Origin: Siccirubricoccus deserti
GTDB lineage: Bacteria; Pseudomonadota; Alphaproteobacteria; Acetobacterales; Acetobacteraceae
Reading direction: 5' to 3'
Length of the DNA stretch: 64,000 nt
NCBI RefSeq assembly: GCF_014283215.1
Contig: NZ_JACOMF010000024.1
Location: 1-64,000 of the forward strand
The notes under the pieces are model-generated. The model saw only the letters and a list, made by a program, of their open reading frames with translations. It did no database searches and had not been told where the DNA came from. The translations under genes and the position numbers were made by a program. Of the stretch, positions 41,296 to 53,200 are shown in pieces (the first letter of the stretch is position 1; each line of letters starts with the position of its first letter).

Positions 41296-44200
41296 ATCCG
41301 GGACCACGGCCGGGGCAGGCGCTGCCCGGGCGGGCATGGCGGCGGCAGGCGCGGGAGCCACGCCCAGCAGCGCCGCCAGCGCGGCGCCATGGCTGGAGAG
41401 CAGGGCATCCGCCAGCTGGCCAAGGTCGCCATGCTCGAAGAGCAGGGTGCGCGGCAGGCGGCCCAGCGTGGCCTCCAGGCGCCGCAGCACCTGCATGTTG
41501 ACGAGGCTGTCGACGCCCAGCAGCACCAGCGGCTCGGCTTCCGGCACGCTGTCGGCGTCGCACCCGAGGAACTCCGCGAAGAGGCTGCGCAGCCATGCCA
41601 GCACCTGCGGCCGCTCCAACCGGGGCCGGGACACGGCGAGCCCGGCGGCCAGCGGCGTGGAAACCGGTACCGCGGGTGCGGCAGGTGCCGCGCCGCGGCC
41701 GGCCGGCAGCATCCGGGCGATCGCCAGGCGCAGATGCGGCGCGGCGAGCGCCTGGGCGAAGACAGACAGCCCCTCCCCGGTGGCGATGCCCCCCATGCCG
41801 AGCCGCGCCAGCCTGGCACGCTCCGCCGGCTGGGCGACGCTGCCGGTATCGCTCCAGAAGCCCCAGTCGAGGATGCGCAAGGGGCAGCGCAGCCGGCTTG
41901 CCAGCCAGTGCCCGAAGGCGTCCTGGAAACCCGCCGCCGCCGCGTAATTGGCTTGGCCCGCGCCACCGGACAGGCCGATGACGGAGGAGAACAGGGCGAG
42001 GAACCCCGGCGGCTCCTCGGCAAAGGCCTCGGCGAGCCAGAGTGAACCGGCCAGCTTCGGCGCCAGCGCCGCAGCGAAACCCGCATCCGTCATGCCGGCC
42101 AACGGCGCATTGGCCAGCACCAGCGCGGCATGGACCACGCCGGCGATCGGGCCGTGCTGCCGCCGCAACCGGGCGACCAGCGCCAGCATCGCCGGCGCAT
42201 CGGCCGCATCCGCCATCACATATTCAGCCGCAGCGCCAAGCTCGCGGAGTTCGCCCAGCAGGGTCTCGATCCGCGCATCGGCCGCGCGGCGCCCGGTCAG
42301 CACCAGATGCATCCCGGGCCGCGCCAGGTGCCGGGCCAGGGCCCCGCCGATGCCACCGGCGCCGCCGATCAGCAGATAGAGCCCGGCCGCCAGCTCGGCG
42401 GCCGGCGGCAGCGCGACTGGCCGCAGCACGCGCGCCATGCGGCGGCCGTCTTGCCACAGCAATTCGGCGGGTCGGCCCGGCTCGCCCGCCTCGGCGGCGA
42501 GCAAGCGCGCCAAGGCCATGGTATCCTGCCGCCCAGGATCGATATCGACCGCAACGACGCGCCCCGCCGGCCACTCCTGCCCCAGGCTGAGGCAGAAAGC
42601 CGCGACACCGCCCCCGCTGGGGTCCGGCGCCTCCCGTGACTCAGTCCGCTCGGTCACCGCGACCAAGCTGGCGGTGACGCGTCCCGGGCGGGCCAGGAAG
42701 CGGCCGAGCCGGAAGAGCGGCGCCAGCCCGAGGGCCTGCATCGCCAGCAGGGCCGCCGGGTCGAACTCGTCCAGGCCGGTCAGTGCATTCAGGGCGTAGA
42801 TCCGCCGGAAGGCGCCGGCCTCGGCCTCCGCCATGGCCAGGGCGCGTTCCAGCTCGGCTGGGGCGGCCTCCCAGGCCTGCGCGCCGAGCCGGCGGGTCAC
42901 ATGGCCGAGGCGGATTTCGACCAGTCCGGGATGGATGGCGCGCAGCGCAGCGGTCAGGCCCCGATCCGCCATCTGCCGTAGCACGAGCACCGGCGCATCC
43001 AGGCAGATGTCGGACGGCGTCGCATCCGGCATCACCTCCCAGTCCGGCACCCAGACCGACAGCGGCGGCAAGGGCGCCGGCGCGCGGGCGAAGAGACCCT
43101 CGATGCCGGCGAGCACAGCGCCCTCATCGTCCAGCACGGCGAGGTCGAGCAATTCCTCGCCGCCATGCCGCGCCAGCACGAAGGCCGCGGCATCGAGCGG
43201 CGCGTACAGCCGGATGGCATCGGCGGCAAAGGGCTGCAACGGCCCCGCCCCGAGGCGTCGCAGCAAGGCCGCGCCTGCCTGTGCGGCGGCATCCAGCAGC
43301 GCCGGATCGGGCTCCAGGCTCGGCCCGCTCCCGCCAACTGCCGGGGCAAGGCGTCCCAGCGCCTCCGTCTCGCCGAGCGAAACCTCCAGCAGCCGGCGGA
43401 AGGCCGGGCCGCATTCCAGCCCGGCGGCGGCGAAGTCCTGGTACAGCGCCGCCCCGGCCAGCCGCTCCGGGCAGCGGGCGGCGATCGCCGCCAAGGGCTC
43501 GGGCGCGGGTTGTGGTGGACAGCCGGCCAGGACGGTCCCGCTGGTGGCTACCGTGCCCTCCGCATCGAGGATCTCAAAACCCGCGCTGCCATCCAGTCCG
43601 GGTCGCGCCAGCCGCAAGCGGGCCGGCGCATTCAGCGCGATCGGACGGCTCCATAGCAGGTCGGCGAACTGGGCAGCCGTCGGGCCGGCCGCGGCGCGCA
43701 CGAGCGCCGCAGTGGCGGCGGCAGGCAGCATCGGCTGGCCGGAGACCCGGTGGTCGGCCAGCAGCGCCGGGAAGGCAAGCGGCCAAGTGGTGCCATCCGG
43801 CCCCGCTTCGGCAGGGCCCAGCAGGCCAGGGGACGGGGTCGGAGCCGCCCCGGGCGCCACGGCCCAGTGCGGCGAGGGCGCGAAGGGATAGGGCGGCAGC
43901 GCCGCGACGGGCACGCCGGCCGGCGGTGCCGGCCAGACCACATCCTCTCCCCCCGCCCAGGCGCGCGCCAGGGCTTCAGCATCGGCCTCCGCAGGCGAAG
44001 CGGCCGGTGTCCGCCTCAGCCACTGCCGGAACGGGCGCCGCGGCACCTCGGCGGCGGGGAAGAACACCGCCTCCGGCCAGGCAGCCGCCGCGCCGTCCAG
44101 CCAAGCGCGCAACAGCCCCGCCGCTTCCGCCGCCGTGCCGGCGACCACCGCCAGCCGCTGCTCGAAGGCGGTGCGGCCGTGTTGCAGGGTGTGGGCAACG

Positions 44201-47200
44201 GCGTCCAGCGCCGGGGTGTCGGGCCGCTCCAGCACCGCGCACAGAGCCGCCGCCATGCGCCGGAGAGCCGGCAGGTCGCGCGCCGAAAGCGGCAGGGCCA
44301 GCCGTGCGCCCCCTGGAGCGGGCGGGCGGGCCCGCAGCGCCGGCGGCGGCGCGAGCAGCATATGGACCATGGCCCCGGCGAAGCCGAAGGCGCTCAGCCC
44401 TGCCACCGCCTGTGGGCCGGGCCATGGTTCAGGCGCGGTCACCAGGCGCAGCGGCGTCTCCTCCAGCCGAAGCAATGGATTGGGCTCGGCGCAGTGCAGG
44501 CTCGCGGGCCAGGTGCCGTGGCGGAACGCGAGCAGCACCTTGGCCAGTCCCGCCAGTCCGCTGGCCGGCTCGAGATGGCCGATATTGGACTTCACGCTGC
44601 CCAGGCCGACATGGCCGCGGGGCAGCGCAGCCTCGCCGCGCCGTGCGGCGTGGGTCGCCAGCGCCTCCTTCAGCCCATCGACCTCCGTTGGGTCGCCGAG
44701 CTCGGTGCCAGTCCCATGCGCCTCGACATAGGCGATGTCGCGGGCATCGATCCCGGCCGCTTCCCAGGCTTGCAGCAGAAGCGCGGCCTGAGCGGCGGGG
44801 TCGGGCGCGGTCAGGGATGCGGTATGGCCGCCATGCCCCGCCGCGCTGCCGCGGATGACGCCGAGCACCGGGTCGCCATCGGCCAGCGCCTGCGACAGCC
44901 GCTTGAGCACCACGGCCGCCACCCCTTCGCCACGGCCATAGCCATCCGCCTGGCGGGCGAAGCTTTTGCAGCGGCCATCGGGCGCCAGCACGCCCATGGC
45001 TTCCACCATGGGCCCGGAGGTCGGGCTGAGCAGCAGGCTCACCGCCCCGGCGATCGCCAGTCCGCAATCCCCAGCGCGGATGGCGCCGGCCGCCTGATGG
45101 ACGGCGAGCAGCCCGGCGGCGCAGGCGGCATCGATGGCGATGGAGGGCCCACGCAGGTCGAGCCAGTAGCTGAGCCGATTCGGTATTGCGGCATGGGCAA
45201 GGCCGGTGACCAGCTGCGGCGCGGCGAGCCCGCGCACCACTTCGGCATAGTCGCTGGACTGGGCGCCGACGAAGACGCCGGCGCGGCTGCCGGCAAGACT
45301 GTCCGGGCGGATGCCGGCCGCTTCCAGCGCCTGCCAGGCAGTCTGCAGGAAGAGTCGCTGCTGCGGGTCCATCAGCGCCGCTTCGTTCGGCGCGATCTGG
45401 AAGAAGGCGGCGTCGAATTCCTCGATGCCTTCGATGTAGCCGGCCGGCGTGAGGTGGCCTTGCCAGCCCGGCCGGCCGGCCGGCGGCGGGCCGATGGCGT
45501 CCCGGCCCTGGCGCAGCAGGTCCCAGAACGCCTCCAGGTCGGGCGCGCCGGGAAAGCGCCCGGCCATGCCGATGATCGCGACCGGATCCTCGGCCTCGGC
45601 AGCCGCCAAGGGCGCGGCGGGCGGCGCGACCATGGCGAAGGCACCGGGATGCTCCGCGGCGAGATGCGCCGAGATCTCCTGCAGGGACCCGTGGCGGTAG
45701 AACAGTGTGGCGGAGATCTCGATGCCCAGCCTGCGCGACATGGCCGAGGCCAGTTCCTTCAGGGTGATGGAATCGAAGCCGTGTTCGAGCAGGCTGGCCG
45801 CCGGATCGATGGCGGCAGCATCTTCCCGCAGGATGCCGGCGGCGAGGCCGCGCAACCATTCCGAAAGGCCACCTTCGGGCAAGGCAAGGCGCGGCCCTGC
45901 CGGGCGCGGCACGGGCAGCGCGGCACCGAGCCGTGGCAACACCGCTTCGAGCTCCCCGGTCGCCACCAGCACCACCGGCTGGTCCAGTCCCAGGGCCATA
46001 TCCAGGGCGGCCAGGGCGTCCGCTGTCCGCAGTGGCGGCAGGCCGGAAAGACCTTGCAGCAGGGTCGCGGCCGCGGCCCCCGGCTGCATGCCGCCCTCAG
46101 CCCAGAGCGGCCAGGCGATGCAGAGGCTGCGGCCCCGCCGCTGGCCGGCCCGCCATTCAGCGAAGGCTTCGAGGAACCGGTTGGCCATGGCGTAGTCGCC
46201 CTGGCCGAGATCCCCCAGCGTGGCGGCCAGCGAGCCATGCAGCACGAACTGCTCCACCGGGTCGGCGGCGGTGGCGGCGTCCAGCGCAAGCGCGCCGGCG
46301 ATCTTGACCGCCAGGACGGCATCGGCCTCGGCCACCGGCTTGCCGCCCAGGGTGCTGCGGCCCATCACACCGGCCAGGTGATGCACCTGCGTGACCGGCC
46401 CGAAGGCGCGACGGATGCTGCCGAGTACGCGGTCCAGTGCGGCCGCGTCCGTGACGTCGGCCTGCCAGTAGGCGGCCTCGGCTCCCGTCGCACGCAGGCC
46501 GCCAAGCAGCAGCTCCCCGGCCTCGCACGGCGGCGAGCGGCCGAGAATGGCGAGCCTGACCCCAGGCGTCGCCAAGCGGCGACAGAGCACCTGCCCGATG
46601 CCACCGAGCCCGCCGGCGACGAGAATCGTGCCGGTCACCGCCGCCGCAGCGCCCGCCGGTGCGGTGAGCGGCAGCGGCCGCCGTATCTCGGCTTGGCCGG
46701 CCTGGTGGCGGATCTCGCCTGCCGGCCGGGCGAACTCTGCCGCGACAAGGGGCAGCGCACCGGCCCGCGCCGCCGAGTCGAGCCCGAGCGTTGACAGGGC
46801 AAGGCCGGGCGCCGCCTGCGGCAAGCTGGAGACCAGCCCCGCCGCACCGCCCGGGGCTTCGGCGGGATGGGCATGGACGATGCGGACGGGCCCATGGCTC
46901 GCCCCGGGGGCCGCGGCCAATGCCTGCGCCAGCACGAACAGGGCGCGCGCCTGCCCGACCGGATCGGCGCCGGCGGCCGTGCCGAGCGCCCAGAGATCCG
47001 CCACCCGGTCCGGCCGCGTCGGCAGCCGCCGCAGTAGCGCCTCCACGTCCTGCGGCGCACCGGGACGGATCACCGGCGGCGTGGCGTCCAGATCGCAGAA
47101 CATCCCGGCCAGCACCGGATGCAGCGGGCCTGGAAGCAGCGCCTCCAGCGCCGCCGCCTCCGCCGGGCTGTTGACCAGGGCCAGCGTCGTCCCACGTGGC

Positions 47201-50200
47201 ACGGCCCCGGTTCCTGCCCCGGCATCAGTCGGCGCCGCTTGCCAGGCCGGGGCGTAGAGGCGGATTGCCGTCGGCGCGGCATCGGGTGCCACGAACCAGT
47301 GGCGGTCCCGCGCGAAGGGATAGCCGGGCAGCGAGACGACCTGCACCCCGGCGCCCTCGTCCAGCGCCCCAAGGTCGAGCGCCCCGCCGGCCCGATAGGC
47401 CTCCGCCTGGGCATCCAGCCAGCCATGCCATGCGGCGGAGTCACAGCGGACCCCGCGTGGCGCCGGTGGCACCGCGACAGCTTTGGGCAGGAATTCCACC
47501 GGTTCGCGCAGTGCCTTGCGCAGGCTGGGGAGGTCAGCCACCACGAAGGCGGCCCGCACCGGTTCGTGCCGCCGGCGGTGGTTCAGCGTATAGGCGAGAT
47601 CCGCGAGCCGGAGCGGCCCTGTCTGATCCAGCCAGTCGCCGAGCGCCACGAGGCTCCGCTGCAGCGCAGCCGCGTCCCGGGCCGACAGCGTAACCAGCCG
47701 CCAGCCCTCCTCCTCCGCTGCAGCCAGCCGGACGGGCGCTTCCTGCACCAGCAGATGCGCATTGGTGCCCGAGAAGCCGAAGGAGGAAACGCCGGCCCGA
47801 CGCGACCGCCCCGCGACCGCGGGCCAGGCTTCCGCCGCGGTCGCCAGCCGGAAGGCCGAACCGTCCAGGCGCATCAGCGGATTGGGCGTGGCGAGATGCA
47901 GGCTCTGCGGGATGACGCCGTGCCGGAGGGAGAGCAGCACCTTCGCCAGCCCCGCTACACCGGATGCCGCGGTGGTATGACCGAGATTGGTCTTCAGGCT
48001 TCCCAGCACACAGAAGCCACGGCGCTGCGTCCGCGCCGAGAACGCAGCCACCAGCCCCGCCGCCTCGATCGGGTCGCCCAGCCGGGTGCCGGTGCCGTGC
48101 GCTTCCAGCATGTCGATGCTGTCCGCCGGAACGCCGATGGCATCCAGGGTCTCGCCAATGAGCGCTTCCTGGGCGGCGGCCGAAGGTGCCGTCAGGCCAT
48201 TGGTGCGGCCATCCTGGTTGATGCCGCTGCCAAGGATGACGCCATGGATCTGGTCGCGGTCCGCGATAGCGCGGTCGAGCCGCTTCAGCACCACCACCGC
48301 CACGCCTTCCGCCGGCACGATGCCGTCGGCCTCGGCATCGAAGCTGCGGCAACGCCCGGTGGGGGACAGCATGCCAGCCCGGCTCATCTGCTTGAATGGC
48401 TGTTCCCCGAGATAAAGCGAAACGCCGCCGGCCAGCGCCACATCCACCTCACCGTGCCGCAGCGCCTCCACGGCGAGATGCACCGCGACGAGCGAGGATG
48501 AGCAGGCCGTGTCCACGGTGAGAGCCGGCCCCTTCAGGTCCAGCAGGTAGGCCAGCCTCGCCGCCAGGATGGAGCCGGCGTTGCCGAGCATCGCATAGGC
48601 ATCCGGCGCGGCGCCGGCCTGACTCATCAGCCCGGCATACTCGTTGCCGCAGAGCCCCGCATAGATGCCGCATCGCGTGCCGCGCAACGCATCCGTGGCC
48701 AGCCCGGCATCCTCCAGCGCGTGCCAGGCGGCTTCGAGGAAGACGCGCTGTTGCGGGTCGGTGCATGCCGCCTCGCGCGCGGCGATGCCGAAGAAGCCGG
48801 CATCGAATTTGTCGTGGTCGGTGAGGAAGCCGCCCCATTTGCCATAGCTGCGGTCCGTCGCCTCCCGATCCGGGCTCCAGTGCCGGTGGATGTCCCAGCG
48901 GTCCGGCGGGATTTCGGTGATGCAGTCCCGCCCCTCGCGCAGCACCTGCCAAAGCTGCTGCTGGTTCGCAGCGCCCGGCAGGCGCGTTGCCAGCCCGACG
49001 ACTGCCACCGGCGACGGGCCCCGCGGTTCTGGCGACGCGGCGACAGGCGCCCGGGCGGTCTTGGTCGGCGGCGGCGGGACGGCGAGGCCGAGTTGGGTCT
49101 CGAGATCGGTCACCGTCGGATGGTCGTAGAGTGTCTCGGTGCCGAGCGAGAGCCCCAGCCTCTGGTTCAGCACGTCGAGGAAGCGCAGCCCTCCCAGGCT
49201 GTCCAGCCCCTGCGCCGCGAACGGAGTATCGACCTCGATCTCCCTGGGTGTGATCCCGAGCACGGCGGCCATGCATTCGCGCACCGCCGCGATGTCGCCC
49301 CGCGGCGGGACGGCGGCGGGCGCCGGAGCCGGTGCCGCCACAGGCTCCGGCTCCGGGAACCCCGGCGCCACCTGCAGGGCCAGGGCCGCCGCCAGCAGCG
49401 CTGGCGTCGGATGATCGTAGATGAGCGGGGCATCCAGCGTGCAGCCCAGGGCAGCCGACAGCGCATCGAGGAAGCGCAGGCCGCCCAGGCTGTCCAGTCC
49501 CTGTTCCGCAAAGGGCATCTCCGGCTCGACATCCGCCGCATCCATGCCCAGCACCCCTGCGAGGCAGGACAGCAGCGTCCCGAGGATGGCCTGATGCTGG
49601 CGCGACGCTGCGGCCCCACCCAGCGGAGCTGCGGCGGCCAACGCCTCGGCATAGGGCAGCGCCGCGGCCAGCGCTGCGCTGTTCAGTTGCGTCAGCGCGG
49701 CGACATCCTCTGCCGCCCGCACCATCTGCAGCAGCAGGTAGCGGATGCTGCCTTCCGCCAGCGCCCGGCCGAAATTGGACCAGCCCGCATGCACACGCCG
49801 CACCAGTGCGAGCCGGTCCGCCGCCATGCCGTCGGCTGCCAGCCGCGCCATCACGGCCTCGGTCGCGCTATCCTGCAGGCAGGTGGACACCTCCTGGCTG
49901 CAATCGACCACACGGGCGATCCGCAGCCCGGCCCGGGCCATTGTGGCGGCATAGGCCGCCTCGGCCAACGTCCATGACCCCGTTTCCGGCACCGCGACGC
50001 CGACGCGCCGGGCGACGCAATCCGCCAGCGCGATTCGTCCGCCAGGAGCGAGCGAGGCCACAAGATTGGCGAAGAGCCTGTCCTTGTCGGCGACATGATG
50101 CGCCACCTCGATCCCGAGGATCAGGTCGAACAGCCCGGCAAAGGGGGCCTCGGCACTGTCGCCCACCTCGATCGCCAGGCGCTGGTCCAGCCCTGCCAGC

Positions 50201-53200
50201 GTCACCCTGGCACCGGCGACCCGCGCATGTTCCGGCGCCAGGCTGCGTCCAAGGCCGGTGAGCCTGGGATGCGCCTTCGCCAGCTGGATCAGGTCGGTGC
50301 CGGCGCCGCAGCCGAAATCCAGCACCCGCACCGGGCGTGATGCGAGGTCGACGCCGTCCAGCAACACGCGGCGCAGGTGCCGCTGGGCCTCCAGCAGGGC
50401 CTCCGCCGCGGCTGGGTCGGCGGCCGGGTCCAGCACCGTGCGGGTCCAGGAGAAACCGGGCGGCGGCGCGACCAGCGGGGCCAGCGAGAAATAGGCTTCG
50501 TCGAGCCTGTCGGAGCGCACCGGCAGCGTGATGTCGTAATAATCGGCCACCGGTTGCAGCGGCGCCACGGCCGCCGTCGATGCGGCACGCGCCTCGGCCC
50601 GTGAGGCGGTGATTGCGGCGCGAGAAAAGCCGGGCCCCTCGTCGAGCCAGAAGCGCCTTGGCTCGAAGGGATAGTTGGGTAGCGCGACGATGCGGGGCGG
50701 CACGGCGCGCGGCAGCCGCTCCGGCAGGATGCGGCCGCCCTGCGCCCAGTGCACCGCCATGGCGAAGGGATCCGTGGCCTGGCCCGGTTCGGCGACTGTA
50801 CCGGCTGCGGCGGAGGAGCCCAGCCGTTTCAGGCTGCCGCGCTGGAGCCCCGGCACCGCCTGGCCGGCGAGCCAGGCCTCGATCGCGGCCAGCAGCTCCG
50901 CTTGGCTGTGCACGACAACGGCCCAGCGTTCCGCCAGCCCTTGACGGCCGACCTGCAATGTCCAGGCGACATCCCGCACTGCCAGGCCAGGCTCCGCGCG
51001 CAGCGCCGCCGCCAGCCGCTGCAGATGCGCGCGCAGCCGGTCCTCGGTCCGGGCCGAGACCAGGATCAGCACCGGGCTGCCGTCATCGGGCGCGGCGGGC
51101 GGCAGGGCCGGCGCCTCCTCCAGCACCACATGCGCATTGGCGCCGCCGAGGCCGAAGGAGCTGAGGCCGGCGCGGCGCGGCCCGGCCAGCCGCGGCCACG
51201 GCGCCAACCGCGTCTGCACCGCGAAGGGCGTTACAGCGAAGTCGATGTTGGGATTGGGCGGCACCGCGTGCAGCGACGGCGCCAGCATGCCGTGCCGCAA
51301 TTGCAGCAGCACCTTGGTCAGCCCGGCGATGCCCGCCGCTGCCTCCAGATGGCCGATATTGGGCTTGATGGAGCCGATGGCGCAGCTCATGCGCGGCGCA
51401 TCCCCTTGGTCGGATGCATTCCGCCAAGCCTGGGTCAGTGCGCGCACCTCCACCGGATCGCCGAGCTCGGTCCCCGTTCCATGCGCCTCGACATAGGAAA
51501 TGCTGCCGGGATCGACCCCGGCGCGGCGCATCGCCGCCTCGATCACCGCTGTCTGGGCTGTCACGGAAGGGGCGGAATAGCTGGTGGTGCGCCCGCAGGT
51601 GTTCACCGCGGAGCCACGCAGGATGGCCAGCACCGGATCGCCGTCGCGCAGCGCATCGGCCAGCGGCCGAAGCAGCACCGCGCCAATGCCCTCGCCCACC
51701 ACGAAGCCCTTTCCGCCGGCGCCGAAGGCCCGGGTCAGCGCATCGGGCGAGAGCACCCGATAGGCCGAGAGCAGGATATGGTGCAGCGGATGCATCAGCA
51801 GATTGGCGCCGCCGGCGACAGCGGCGCGGCAGTCGCCCCGACGCAGCGCCTCGCAGGCCATGTGCACGGCGCTGAGCGAGGAGGAGCAGGCGGTGTCCAC
51901 GGCCAGGCTGGGGCCGGTGAAGTCGAACAGGAAGGAGGCGCGGTTGGCGATGGAGGAATGCGAGGAGAAGGCGCCGGTATAGCTGCCCTTGGCCCAGAGT
52001 TCGGTCGCCAGTTGCTCATAGGTCTGGCTCATGACGCCGACGAAGACGCCGACATCGCCGCCCAGCGCGTTGCGTGCGCCTTGCTTCAGCCGCTCCGGCG
52101 TGTGTCCGGCGTTCTCCAGCAGCTCCCAGAGCACCTCAATGAACTGCCGCTCCATCGGGTCGATCGCCCGTGCCTCGGCGGGCGAGATGTGGAACAGCGG
52201 GGCATCGAAGCAGTCAATATCCTCAACGAAGCCGCCGAAGCGGGTATGGGACTTGTCGTCGCGCTCGGCCGCCGGGTCGTAATGGGCCGCATGGTCCCAG
52301 CGGCCGGAGGGCACTTCGCCGATCGCGCTGCGGCCCTCGCGGAGCAGCGCCCAGAGCGCGTCCGGCGTGCGGGCGCCGGGATAGCGGCCTGCCATGGCGA
52401 CAACGGCAATGGCATCCTCCGCCGGCGCCGCAACCGGCCCTGTCCGAGGCGGGGCCTGGGGGAGCGGGATGGGCTCGGGGTGCCGCGGCGCGGTTGCGCC
52501 GAAGCCAGCCGCTTCGGCCGGGTGGTTGCGTTCCAGCCAGGCCGCCAGGGCTTCGATCGAGTTCGCCTCGAACAGCAGCGCCTTGGGCAGCGTCCCGAAA
52601 TCCTCCTCCAGCGCGGCGATCACCTCCAGCGCCATGGTGGATTCCAGGCCGTAGATGCCGAATTGCTCGACCGGCTCGATCGCCTCCGGCTGCAGCTTCA
52701 GCACAGCGCCGACCAGGCGCAGGAGATGCTGCCGCAGCGCGTGGCCGGCGGCACCGGCTCCCGCTTTGCTATCCTGCGCCGTGGCGATGAAGATGGTCTG
52801 CGGTGCGGTGCCGGCCTCGGGGATGCTGCGGATGGCGGCAAATCCTGCCTCGGCCAACAGACGCCTCCAGGTCTCGGGCGCCGCGGCGGGGCCATGCGGC
52901 AGGCGCTCGGCAGGGTCGGCGGCATTCCACCAGCCTGGGGTCAGGCCGAAGGTCAGGGTGGCGAAGTCGCGCGCCGCGGTCGTCTCGTTCAGGATCAGCG
53001 CCCCGCCGGGCCGCAGCAGCCGCCGGCAGGCCTCCAGGCTGTAGCGAAGCCCGGGCGTTGCATGAAGGACATTGGCGGCGATGACGATATCCGCTTCCGG
53101 CAGGCCCGCATCCCCGACCGTGGCGATGTCGAGGCGCAGGGTTCGGAAGCCAGACAGCATGCCCCCGAAGCGCTGCTGCGCCGCCGGCAGGAAGGCCGGC

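Noticed and set aside
45105-45145. KS6 as an inactive ketosynthase
   Set aside because: The motif is unusual (DAACAAGL) but the cysteine and both histidines are present, so I treat it as active.
49180-49520. Near-identical 40-base repeats in PKS A as a mobile repeat
   Set aside because: They are the matching parts of two duplicated ACP domains ([12 protein letters not shown]), so protein-domain duplication explains them.
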